64,000 nucleotides of DNA from Streptomyces yatensis (GTDB taxonomy: Bacteria; Actinomycetota; Actinomycetes; Streptomycetales; Streptomycetaceae), in the NCBI RefSeq assembly GCF_018069625.1, contig NZ_CP072941.1:8246001-8310000 (forward strand). Reading direction: 5' to 3'. The translations under genes were made by a program, and so were the position numbers. Positions 9,519 to 19,000 of this stretch are shown here, in pieces (the first letter of the stretch is position 1; each line of letters opens with the position of its first letter). The notes beneath the pieces are model-generated. The model was not told the origin of the DNA. It ran no database searches and saw only the letters and a list, made by a program, of their open reading frames with translations.

Positions 9519-10087
9519 TCAGGCTGGTCGATCGGAGGTGTAGCGGGCGAGCATGGTCTCTACAGCCTGCTCGACGGCGTAGCGGATGTCAGAGGCTGCG
9601 GGGTTCCAGTCGGTCAGCAGCATGCGGGGCCACAGGACGTAGTTGGCGATCATCCCGAGGAACTGGTTGGCGGCGCTCTCGGAGTCCGGGGGGTCGGCGT
9701 CACCGGCCTCGTGCTCCGACTCCAGGTAGTGCTGGACTGAGGTGAAGTAGGGCAGCTTACCGAGCTGGAACTGCATCCGTCCCAGTTCCCAGGAATTTGA
9801 GCATGGAACGGAGCTCCTCAGCGACGGTGGATTCGTACAGAGCAGGAGGTGGAGGTAGGACTGCCACTCGGCCGAGATGTCCCGCACGGCGTTCTCGTCT
9901 CCCGCCTTCTGTGCGGCAATGAGCCTGTGGCGTGCGCCGTCCAGTTCTGTCAGCGTGTCTTTGGGCTTGCACTCACGAGCGGTGAAACGGGCGAAAGTTT
10001 CGCGCACATGATTCCAGGAGTCCGAGACCATGAGCCCGACCAGGGATGTGGATCCGGATTCCGCTAGGGCGACCAGCTCTTCCATCG
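9519..10087 (-). pseudogene. chimeric ORF: small defence-operon protein joined to a TetR C-terminus
   Basis: From ATG at 10087 the frame reads MEELVALAESGSTSLVGLMV and continues with helical, charged sequence to about 9825. It resembles a small Streptomyces protein family (LVxLMVxDxW start, near 100 residues) that I know only as hypothetical. The expected C-terminus (STVAEELRSMLKFLG) is in another frame. From about 9780 the open frame instead encodes ESAANQFLGMIANYVLWPRM and MLARYTSDRPA, the C-terminal ligand-domain end of a TetR/AcrR regulator. A frameshift plus a deletion or recombination thus joined two genes. It is the last member of the leftward TIR operon, 66 bases after its neighbour. 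Confidence 0.6.
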
Positions 10088-10153
10088 ATATCCTCCAGGT
10101 ATGCCCTGCATCGTCGTGCCCATGGGTGGGGGGATGCCGGCAAAGCAACACTC

Positions 10154-11233
10154 TCAGGGCCCGGAACTGTCACCCGTTGCGCTGTCCATGTCGAAGTCTT
10201 CGTCGAGTGGGGTTGTGGGCGCGTCGAAGCGACGTAACAGTTCTTCCGCCGTTTCGTTGCGACCTTGGGTGACGAGGATTTCGGCGATCTGCCGGGTGAG
10301 GATTCCGCGCCGGACATCGCCGGCATCCAGCCCCATGCCCTGAAGGAACGCGTCGAAGTGGTCTGCCGTGGAGCCTGTCTGTCCCAGTGGCTGGCCGTCT
10401 GTCCCAAGGCTGTCTGTCGGATCCGGTTCCGTGTCTTCGGCTTTCGGCGGTGACAGTAGATGCAGGAGGCGCTCGGGAACGTCGGTGTCATTGGCCGCTG
10501 AGGTCAGCTGGGCGAGGAGGCCAAGGTCCTCCACGGCCTTGTGCACCTGATCGTCGTTCTTGGCCAGCCACCACACGACGGCGCTGCCGGTGTCCTTGAG
10601 GACGTCGTCGCCCAGGTATTCGCGTTTGCTCTGCTCGTACTTCCTCTGGTGCTCCCAGACGGCCTTGTCCTTGCGTACCGAGGCAAGACTGCTCAGGCGT
10701 TCCTGATCGTGTTCGGAGAGAGTGAGGGTGATGGCCTCGGCCATGGCTTGGAGGTGTCCCGTGGGCTCCGGTTGCATCCTGCTCAGTGCACCGCTGAGTT
10801 CGTGCTGGACGAACGAGGCCCAACCCGGTTCACGATCCATGGTTATCGTGCGGGCGCGTTTGAGGACTGCTTCGACCGCTAGTCCGGCAGGGTTGACGAT
10901 CGGTTCTTCCGCTGGTTTGCCCGTCGGGCACCAGCGGACGGTTGCAGAGAACAGGAAGTCGTAGTCCTCCCAAGCGCTCGGCAGTGAGACATGCGAGATC
11001 TGCTCCTCCCTGCGCTCTACCGGCACCGGAGGGAGGTAGGGCGTCAGCTCGGGGGGTAAGGACCGACGGCGGATGCCTGCGATGTTCGTGATCAGCAGAG
11101 GAACGCCGAGGAGTAGGGCAACCAGTGCGGACCAGGCCCACCATGGCCAGTTGCCGCATATGGCAACAATGGTGAGCAGCAGGCCGCAGAGGATGGTGAG
11201 GAAGACGGTCACTGTCTTGGCGCCGGATGTCAT
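10154..11233 (-). CDS. two-helix membrane protein with cytoplasmic helical tail, TIR-operon member
   Basis: 359 residues from ATG at 11233, which overlaps the NTPase stop as ATGA. Two membrane helices lie near residues 5-25 and 30-50 (VFLTILCGLLLTIVAI; WWAWSALVALLLGVPLLITNIAG). The long remainder is soluble, charged and mostly helical, ending in an acidic tail (TPLDEDFDMDSAT). I recognise no named domain. The coupling to a TIR protein and an NTPase suggests a membrane-anchored partner, either a sensor or a membrane effector; this is inference. The longer open frame upstream of 11233 lies inside the NTPase gene and is not used here. Confidence 0.65.
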   Translation of the reverse strand: MTSGAKTVTVFLTILCGLLLTIVAICGNWPWWAWSALVALLLGVPLLITNIAGIRRRSLPPELTPYLPPVPVERREEQISHVSLPSAWEDYDFLFSATVRWCPTGKPAEEPIVNPAGLAVEAVLKRARTITMDREPGWASFVQHELSGALSRMQPEPTGHLQAMAEAITLTLSEHDQERLSSLASVRKDKAVWEHQRKYEQSKREYLGDDVLKDTGSAVVWWLAKNDDQVHKAVEDLGLLAQLTSAANDTDVPERLLHLLSPPKAEDTEPDPTDSLGTDGQPLGQTGSTADHFDAFLQGMGLDAGDVRRGILTRQIAEILVTQGRNETAEELLRRFDAPTTPLDEDFDMDSATGDSSGP

Positions 11234-13218
11234 GATGTTGGTTCCTCGGGATTGTGTCGTGGTGGCTGCTGCCGTATGCCCTGAGCTGTGGAGATTTTCC
11301 GCAGGAGAAGATCGGTGAGGGCAGAGCCGTGTTCTCTGCCACCGGGAGCCGTGAGTTCTGCCCTCCGCGCCGTCGCATACAGGGCTCCGAACACCTCTCC
11401 TCGACCGGCTGCGCCGCTGACCAGGACATCGAGGATTGGGTCTGTGTGATGCTCGTCGGAGCATGCCGTGTGCAGCCAGTGCCGCACATGCTTCTCCCAT
11501 GCGGATAGCGGGAGTCGGTCGAACACCGTGCCCCATCCCGCGATCAGCTGATCGCGGATGACGGTTTCATCGAGGAGGGAGCGGGCGCGTCCGCCCAGGT
11601 ACGTCAGGGCTGCGGGATCAGAAGTCTTCAGGAAGAGGTCAATGTCCGCCGACCAGGTGGTGGGGCTGTTGACGAGCCGGTGCAGCATGCGTCGGCGCAG
11701 GCGGTGGTCCTCCTGCATGAGCCGGCAGAGAGCATCACGTGCGCGAGTGGTGCGGCGCTCCCGCCTGGCCAGGTGATGGAGACGGACCAGCGCCTGGTCT
11801 GGGTGTTGTACCGCGATCACTTCAGCGCATACCTCGACGAGGACCTGCGCGAGTGGTTCGCCCAGCCGGTCGTTTCTGGACCAGTCATAGATCTTGTCCC
11901 GGAAGGAGCGGCCGTGCCGTTCGTCGACGACACCGCGCTCCAGTGCCTGTGCGGCTGCCCGCAGTCGCCGCGCGGTGGTGGGCACCGTAGTCCACCGCTC
12001 CGCGAGTGACGCCAACTCCTCACACCGGCCGGTGCGCAAGTACTGGTCCGACAGGCGCCGTACCACGTGGTGGCGGTCATCCGGGGACAGCACCGGGTCG
12101 GTGAGCTCTACGGCCCGCCCTACCCAGGTACCCAGGTGCTCGCGGAGGTCGGGCCTGTGGTCCCAGAAATGGGTTCGGACCGCGGCGTCGTACTCGAGTT
12201 CCTTGAAGCGCACCGCCCCGTGCTGGGTGAGTCCGGCGGACACTTCTTCCAGCCGCATGGCCAGGTCCGCGTGTTCCAGCAGTGGGCGGTCGTCCTTGGG
12301 ATGGTCGACGGCATGTAGCAGGAGGGTGGTGGCGCTGTGTACGGCATCGGCGTGGGCTCCGTGCAGCATGGCCGTGGTCAGCAGCAGTGCCCGCTGTGGT
12401 CCTCCGGTCATGGCGGCGACATGCTTCGCGACCTGCGGACCTCGGTCGGCCATGGCTGCGCGGGCGATTTCACACCAGTCGATGAAGCTGTCCTCGGCTC
12501 GAGCGGCTGCCTGTGCCCGCACGATCAAGCCGGCGAATTCGGCGATTTCCCTCATCGGTCGTGGTGTGTCCAGGAAGTCGGACACGGCCGGAGCCGAACG
12601 GACCTGGTCGGCCTGCGGGAGGCCGTCTTGGCGTAGGTGGCGCAGCAGCACCTCCATGCCTCGCGGGCGATAAATCTCCACGCGGTGCCGATCGAGCTCC
12701 ACCGGCAAGCGGTCCGTCCGACGCGAGGGCAGGACGACCACGAGGTGAGCGCGGTGGTCGAGCACCGTCTTGCGGAAGGACGGGAGTTCCTCCAGCACTT
12801 CCGTCCAGCGCGGTTCGTCCGCGGCTGCCAGGTCCAGCAGCAGTCGGTCCTCGTCCCCGACCAGGTCGGGATCGAGGAGGGATTCGCCTTCCTCATCGGG
12901 CAGCAACTCGTGGAATGAGCCGACATCGCGGCGTAGCTCGTGGAGAAGGACACGGGCCGCCGATGTTCTCCCGCTACCGGGGGCGCCATCGAGCAGGACG
13001 GTGCTGGTCTCGGGCAGCATGTGGCGTGCCTCGCCGAATCCGCTCGGATGGACGAACCGCTGCCAGAGCCACAGAAGCTGGTCTTCGGCGAGGCGCCGTG
13101 GGCCGCGGCCTTGGCGGTCCTTTCCGAACGCTTCGAAAATGAGGTTGATCTGGTCTCCGAGACCACTGTGGACCGGGCCGCGTGGGTTGTGGATCCGTGA
13201 TTCGGCGGAATCGCTCAC
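11230..13218 (-). CDS. P-loop (STAND-like) NTPase of a TIR operon
   Basis: 662 residues from GTG at 13218, overlapping the TIR stop by 4 bases (GTGA). Residues 14-27 (GPVHSGLGDQINLI) resemble the tail of the TIR protein next door. A Walker A motif GAPGSGRT lies at residues 78-85 and a hydrophobic strand ending in Asp (DRLLLDLAA, about 124-132) may be Walker B. The rest is helical and Arg-rich without obvious TPR or WD repeats, and could be the sensor region of a STAND-type signalling ATPase. It has no membrane segment. The family is not one I can name; the ATPase call rests on the P-loop. Confidence 0.65.
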   Translation of the reverse strand: MSDSAESRIHNPRGPVHSGLGDQINLIFEAFGKDRQGRGPRRLAEDQLLWLWQRFVHPSGFGEARHMLPETSTVLLDGAPGSGRTSAARVLLHELRRDVGSFHELLPDEEGESLLDPDLVGDEDRLLLDLAAADEPRWTEVLEELPSFRKTVLDHRAHLVVVLPSRRTDRLPVELDRHRVEIYRPRGMEVLLRHLRQDGLPQADQVRSAPAVSDFLDTPRPMREIAEFAGLIVRAQAAARAEDSFIDWCEIARAAMADRGPQVAKHVAAMTGGPQRALLLTTAMLHGAHADAVHSATTLLLHAVDHPKDDRPLLEHADLAMRLEEVSAGLTQHGAVRFKELEYDAAVRTHFWDHRPDLREHLGTWVGRAVELTDPVLSPDDRHHVVRRLSDQYLRTGRCEELASLAERWTTVPTTARRLRAAAQALERGVVDERHGRSFRDKIYDWSRNDRLGEPLAQVLVEVCAEVIAVQHPDQALVRLHHLARRERRTTRARDALCRLMQEDHRLRRRMLHRLVNSPTTWSADIDLFLKTSDPAALTYLGGRARSLLDETVIRDQLIAGWGTVFDRLPLSAWEKHVRHWLHTACSDEHHTDPILDVLVSGAAGRGEVFGALYATARRAELTAPGGREHGSALTDLLLRKISTAQGIRQQPPRHNPEEPTS

Positions 13219-13964
13219 CGGTCGTCGCCCTCACGGCGGGGGCCTTCACCGAATCGCTGGTGAATGCCTCCCTGATTGTCCCCCTCGAAATACGTCATAC
13301 CGTCGCCGGAAAAGTGCCGCCCGCCGGAGATATGGCGTGAGTTGCTGTAGATGTCGCCTTTCCCCGTGTGAACCGGGCCCGAGCTGTCTTTGATCACGGT
13401 GCCCACATCCCCGGTGATGTCCCGGCTCTGTACCACCGGGCCGTTGACCTCCCCCGTCGCATTGCTCACCGCGTCGGCGCCGGGGGAGGGCCGGTCGTGG
13501 CGCTCGTGTGCCTTGAGCGATGGCACCATGTCGGCGACCACGTCGCCGAGGCGCCTGAGATCCGCCACGGCGTTCTGCATGTCCAGCCGGACGGATTGCA
13601 CCTCAGCGAGCCGCTCCAGCTCGGGTGGAAGATTGGTTCCATTCAGCCGTTCCGTCTTCCGTCCCTCGAGTACGGGGACGACCGGTACTCCGCACTCGAA
13701 CGCCTCGAGGATTTCCTTGCGGACCCAGTCGTCCGGCCGGCGCAGCTCGGCGAAACGTGTCCACGCGGACCCGATCACAGCCAGCAACAGAGCGCTGCGC
13801 CGAACGCTTCGGAGCAACTCCTCGGGGTAGCGCGCGCCGGGTGCGATGGATTCCGAGGCGCGGAATGCGCTGTTCTCCCCGAAGCGGTATGACAGCTCCC
13901 TCTTGATCAGGGCAGCCGTCTTCTCCCCGTCGCCCGTACGGTAGTTGATGAATACCTCGGCCAT
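13215..13964 (-). CDS. TIR-domain protein with repeat-like Gly-rich tail
   Basis: 249 residues from ATG at 13964 (AAAGGGG upstream), starting 13 bases after the XRE gene stops. Residues 1-130 form a TIR domain: VFINYRTGD at the start, SALLLAVIGSAWT in the middle, and W80-E84 in WVRKEI followed by ECGVPVVPVL, where TIR NADases keep the catalytic Glu. Residues 175-240 are short Gly/His/Asp-rich units (GPVVQSRDITGDV, GPVHTGKGDIYSN, GGRHFSGDGMTYFEGDNQGG), likely beta-forming. By analogy with bacterial immunity TIRs it may degrade or cyclise NAD when triggered. It is the probable effector of the operon. Confidence 0.85.
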   Translation of the reverse strand: MAEVFINYRTGDGEKTAALIKRELSYRFGENSAFRASESIAPGARYPEELLRSVRRSALLLAVIGSAWTRFAELRRPDDWVRKEILEAFECGVPVVPVLEGRKTERLNGTNLPPELERLAEVQSVRLDMQNAVADLRRLGDVVADMVPSLKAHERHDRPSPGADAVSNATGEVNGPVVQSRDITGDVGTVIKDSSGPVHTGKGDIYSNSRHISGGRHFSGDGMTYFEGDNQGGIHQRFGEGPRREGDDR

Positions 13965-13977
13965 GGTGGCCCCTTTC

Positions 13978-15267
13978 TCATGGGGTGATGAGACGTAAGG
14001 AAGTGCCGAGCTGCGGTGCAAGTGCGCGGACCGATGGATTGCGTGGGTGGCGGCCCAGAGTGTGTGCGAGACCGCGCAGGTCGGCTGAGATGGTCGCGGA
14101 ACTCACCGCGACGGCACCGCCGAGCAATTGGGCTGTCAGGTCACAGGCTTGCTCGATGTCACCAGCCGCCGCGTGCGCGAGAGCGCGGCGCACCCCGTAG
14201 CGGACTTGAGTGCGCAGAGCGTGTGGGGGAACTTGCGCCAGCTGTTGGTCGAGGGTCTCGGCCGACTCGCGTGGACGTCCCAGGTCGTAAAGACACCAGC
14301 CTGTGATCATGCCTACCGGATCGGGTAGATGCATGGTTCCGATGACGGGTGTGTCGGAGTCCGGGGTATGGCGTGCGAGCAACTCGCGGGCTATGTCGAG
14401 GGTGCGCAGACAAGCGTCTCGGTCGCCGGCGATCGCATGTCCCTGGGCTTCACGCTGGGCGGCAAGCCCTCGAATGCGTGGGGGAAGGGTGCTGTCCTGG
14501 GCCTGTCGGGCCAGCGCGATGGTCTCCTTCGCGTCCTCGCGGTACAGCGTGACCAGGGCCCGGCGCACCAGTGCGTACCCGGCCAGATGCCGGTCACCAC
14601 CAGCGGCGGCCAGGTCGACGGCACGCTGTGTCCACCACAGCGCGGCCCGTTCGTTGCCGGACTCCTGTGCCAGCCAACCGACGTACTCCGCATACCGGGA
14701 GCCGAGCGCGAGCAGCTGCTGGCGGGTCCGCGGGTCGGCGTGGGTGGACGTCTCCCGCAATGTGTGTGTCTGCGCGATGAGACCGGGGAGGAGGAACTCC
14801 GGACCGACCGTCTGGCCGAGGCGCCGATAGTGGTCGAACAGCGAACGGGACACCTCCAGCACCTGCGCGCCACCCAGTGCGGACAAGGCCTCCGAGCCGC
14901 CCGCACCCAGACTCATCAGCGAGGCGGCGCCCGCGCTCACCACTTGCCTGCGGGGCACGGGCTTGAACCAGCTCCCGCCGTCCGTGGACAGTTGCATCAG
15001 CCATACCTCCTCGTCGAAACCATCTGGCTCCTCGGTACGGGCGTCGGTGGACGGATCCGGCAGCAGTGCCACGAGTGCGCCCCCGGCCTCGAGGGCGGCA
15101 TCGCACAGACGAGCCAGGTCACGGCTGGGAGCCTTGATCCCACGCTCGACCTTGCTCAGCTGCCCCTTGCTGTAGTGGACCCTCTGCGCCAGCTCCGTGA
15201 GGGTCAGGCCGGCATCGAGGCGTCGCTGCCGGAGTTCTCGCGCGAACGGAATGGACGGCTTACTCAC
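13978..15267 (-). CDS. XRE-family regulator with C-terminal TPR-like region
   Basis: 429 residues from GTG at 15267, preceded by GGAGGT. Residues 5-60 are a helix-turn-helix of the XRE type (LRQRRLDAGLTLTELAQRV, SKGQLSKVERG). After a linker (WLMQLSTDGGSWFKPVPRRQVV) the protein becomes a series of degenerate tetratricopeptide helices (RALVTLYREDAKETIALARQAQ; GWCLYDLGRPRESAETLDQQL), a layout common in Streptomyces regulators. As first gene of the leftward operon it is the natural controller of the TIR/NTPase genes and may sense a peptide or protein through its TPRs. Regulation is inferred from position only. Confidence 0.85.
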   Translation of the reverse strand: MSKPSIPFARELRQRRLDAGLTLTELAQRVHYSKGQLSKVERGIKAPSRDLARLCDAALEAGGALVALLPDPSTDARTEEPDGFDEEVWLMQLSTDGGSWFKPVPRRQVVSAGAASLMSLGAGGSEALSALGGAQVLEVSRSLFDHYRRLGQTVGPEFLLPGLIAQTHTLRETSTHADPRTRQQLLALGSRYAEYVGWLAQESGNERAALWWTQRAVDLAAAGGDRHLAGYALVRRALVTLYREDAKETIALARQAQDSTLPPRIRGLAAQREAQGHAIAGDRDACLRTLDIARELLARHTPDSDTPVIGTMHLPDPVGMITGWCLYDLGRPRESAETLDQQLAQVPPHALRTQVRYGVRRALAHAAAGDIEQACDLTAQLLGGAVAVSSATISADLRGLAHTLGRHPRNPSVRALAPQLGTSLRLITP

Positions 15268-15466
15268 ACGCACCTCCGTACCGTCCATCCGGCGAGCGTG
15301 GATGCCGCACCACAGACTGCGGCAGCGCTCATCGGACGGACAAGGCGAACACGGGTGTTTCCCGTTTCCTCTTCTGGAGGCAAGCGGATGCGGTTCGGCC
15401 TGTCGAGATGGCACCGGTGGCTGGGTGGGCTTGCCTGCGTTTCCTCCGTGAGCGAGGGCAGTTGCC

Positions 15467-15667
15467 CATCGTCGCGTAGGTCCTGCGGCGCCGCATAACG
15501 AACCTGTCGACACCGAGGACCGGGACGGGGACCGGCTCCGGGTCGGATAGCGCGCGGATCAGCCGAAGTAGCGTGTCCTCGCAGGGCGAGATGGACATTC
15601 GCCTGGGCGGGCGGCTTCCTGGATGGCAGCCCAGGAATATCGCCACCTCGGTGACTAGGACGGTGAA
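15467..15667 (-). pseudogene. ISL3-type transposase scrap
   Basis: One frame reads VLVTEVAIFLGCHPGSR, then DTLLRLIRALSDPEPVPV and VLGVDRFVMRRRRTYATM. This matches the middle of ISL3-family transposases, where VLGVDDFALRRG surrounds the first catalytic Asp. Only about 67 codons survive. It lies 200 bases upstream of the XRE gene, so the TIR operon has transposase remnants on both sides. Confidence 0.65.
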
Positions 15668-16011
15668 GGACTGCGTCCGGTGGACGTGACGGCGAGTCAG
15701 CCCGTGTCTGCTGAACAAACATCCTTTGGATGCAGGAGGCGTTCTCTCAGGCGAGGCGTCGTGCCCGCAGCTTCAACCGATACCACCCATTACCCCGGGT
15801 ATCGCCCTGCCATGTTCGCCGCTCAGTTGCGGCCTTGTCGGTGCGTAGAGGAACAGTCGCAATCGGGCCAGATCATGGCGAATCTGTGCCGCAACCTCGG
15901 ATAAACGTCAAAAGAGTCACGTCTGGCCTGTGGCCTAAGGGTAGATCGCCCCAGTTCGCGTCCCTTGCCTGTCAGTGACCATCGTAGAAATGTTCCCGAT
16001 GTAATAGTTCG
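15668..16011. other. intergenic stretch before the large secreted protein
   Basis: These 344 bases hold no recognisable gene. The sequence becomes less GC-rich close to 16012 (ATGTAATAGTTCGATGAATTC), as expected for a promoter and leader, but I cannot place -10 and -35 boxes. There is no strong ribosome site directly before 16012, so the true start may be an internal codon. Confidence 0.35.
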
Positions 16012-19000
16012 ATGAATTCGTTCTATCAGCCCGCCCCGCGACCTGAGGCGGGCGGAGGGGAACATATAACGTTGTCTGGGTTATCCAGAACAAGACGCAG
16101 ACTGTCCATTGCTTTAGGAACTGTGCTGCTGACCACTAGCGGCGCAGCCATAGCGATTGTCCCGACGGCGGATGCCACCCCGTCGGCAACCGGCAAGGCA
16201 TCTGCCCGCGCCGCGGACCCGAGCAAGGCCGAGGTCCGCGCGGCCGATTTCGCGTGGGCGGTCAAGCACAACAAGAGCGGCATCCCCTGGGCCCTGACTC
16301 AGGCGAAGAACACGGGGAAGAAGACGCTCGTCCCCGACGAGACCACGACGACATCCATCACCTATGCGAACCCCGACGGCACGCTCACCTCCGAGCTCAC
16401 CGCCGGTCCGGCCCGCATTCAGCAGGACGGCCGGTGGGTGGACGTGGATGCCAGGCTGACGACGGCCGCGGGCGGCAGTGTGAAGGCGAAAGCGCACCCG
16501 AATGGGCTGGAGCTCAGCGGCGGTGGCGGCACGCCCACGAAGTCGTTGAAGGCCGCCGATGAGGCCACGGCCCGCGACCTGGTCACTCTCGGCGAGGGCA
16601 CCCAGCAGGTCACCCTGCAGTGGAAGGGCGGCCTGCCCAAACCCGACCTGGACGGCACCCGCGCCACCTACAGGAATGCGCTTCCCGGCGCCGATGTGAT
16701 CGTCGAGGCCACCCGCACCGGCTTCGAACAGTACGTGAAGCTGGACCAGCGCCCCACCGGCGCCTACAGCTACACGATGCCGCTGAAAGCCAAGGGCTTG
16801 AAAGCCGCAGCGCGGACGGACGGCTCCGTTCTCTTCACCGACGCGAAGACGGGCGCCGAGCGGGCCGTAATGCCCGCTCCGGTGATGTGGGACGCGTCCG
16901 TGGACAAGACATCGGGGAAACATGAGAACCGGCACCCGGTGAACATGAAGGTGGTCGACAGGGACAACGGCGACGTCGACCTTGTTGTCACCCCCGACAG
17001 GGCGTGGCTGGCCGACCCGGCGACCCAGTACCCGGTCACCGTCGACCCCTCGACGTCGAACCTGACGAACGTCTTCGATACCTACGTTCAGCAGGGCGAG
17101 ACCGGGGATCTGTCCACCGACGTCGAGCTGGACTTCGGCAACCCCGGCACCACCAACAGCGATGGCACGCCGCGTACCGCCAGGTCGTTCATCACCTGGA
17201 ACACCGCAGCGTTCAAGGACGCCCTGGTCACGAACGCGGACGTCAGCCTGTGGAACTTCCACTCCGGCAACGACGACTGCAAGGCCTACGAGTGGACCGT
17301 CTGGGACACCAGCGCCTCCTCCACCGCCTCGCGGTGGACGAAACAGCCGACATGGCAGCAGCAGTACCACTCGTCCACCCAGACCAAGGGCAACCCTGCC
17401 TGCACCACCGCCCCGGACGGCTGGATCAGCGCGGACGTCACCACCCTGGTGCAGAGTTGGTCCTCTGCTCTGGACGGCAAGGGCCACATGGGTCTGCGCG
17501 CTGCCACGGACGACATCAAGGCATGGAAGCGTGTCAACTCCGCTAACGCCACGTCCAACCCACCGAAGCTGAACGTCACCTGGAACTACCGCCCAGGGGA
17601 CGGCACCGCGCAGCAGGCCGGCCCGCCGTTCAAGTCCTACGCCGGATTGTGGGCCGTGAACACCACCACCCCCACCCTGCGGGACAAGTTCTCGGATGCG
17701 GACGGCGACACCCTCAATGGCACCTTCCAGGTCTACGACGCGGCGACGAACAAGCCCATCACCACCCCGGCCGGAGAGGGCTTGATCGTCTCCGAGTTCG
17801 TCAAGCCCGGCGAGTGGGCGAGCGTGAAGGTGCCGGCCGGGCAACTGGTCGACGGCAAGACGTACAAGTTCCGCACGAACGCCTACGACGGCACCCACTA
17901 CAACCTGAACTTCTCGCCCTGGCGGGAGTTCGTCGTGGACACTACCGCCCCCGGTGTGCCGAAGAGCGTCGTGTCGGAAACGTACCCGGAGAACCTGCCG
18001 GGCGGTGCCGTGGGGGAGCAGGGCCGGTTCGATGTCGATACCGGCGTCGATGACGCCCGCGATGTGGAGTACCGGATCGGGCCGGCCGACACCGACGACG
18101 ACGGTAACAGCGGCAACACCAGCACTGATGGGTGGCAGCGCACCCCGACGACCAACAACGGCTTCGCCGCCAAGGCCTCGTTCTACGCCGCCCCTGCCGA
18201 GGACGGCAACCATCAGGCGGAGGTGCGGTCAGTAGACCGGGCCGACAACACGGGCGCGACTCGCGTCTACGGCTTCGCGTCGCCGAGGCGCACCGACACG
18301 GGCCGAGCCAAGAAGATCGACATCGACCTTCCCAAGCCGAACATCGGTGCGACCGCTCCCGGGTATCGCGATGAGCCGCAGCCCGCGTGGGATTGGGCCA
18401 CCGTGCAGCAAAACGGCATGGTCAGGGACGGCAGGCCGCAGGTGTACCGCAGCACCGGTCCGAAGAGCCGTTCAACGGTGACATTGACGCCGCTGGCGGA
18501 GTTGAAGCGCAGCCCGGAGGATGCGGCGAGGGCGCGACGGCAGTTGCGACTGCCCGAATACCCGGACCCGATCATCAAGGGGGCGTGGTGTGACCCGACG
18601 TTGGTGAACATCAAGGCGCAGATGACGCGGACCGAGGCGTGTCTGCCGACACAGGTGACCTTTGAGGTTACGGATCTGGCGTCCCAGCCGCCGAAGGTGT
18701 ACCAGCAGATGTTCGACGTGCTGTACATGCTGAAGACCGATCCGGAGAGTAACAAGGTCAAGACGTGGATGCAGATCGACCCGAGGGATTGGTCGATTCC
18801 CGCACCCAAGCTGCCGTTCCCCGGCGGAGCGAACGGGATGATTCTGCTTGACGTCCAGTCGTGGTGCCAGTCCGACGGCTGCGACAAGCAGGCCCAGGAC
18901 TGGGACTTCTACGGAGGTCGGTCCAGGTGGAGCGGCAACCAGGACCAGCACATCATCACCGGAGTCGCCGACTTCGAGTGGAACGGCAGCGTGAACAACT

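Noticed and set aside
16114..18213. A 699-codon minus-strand open frame
   Set aside because: It is antisense to the secreted nuclease-tailed protein and has no recognisable motifs.
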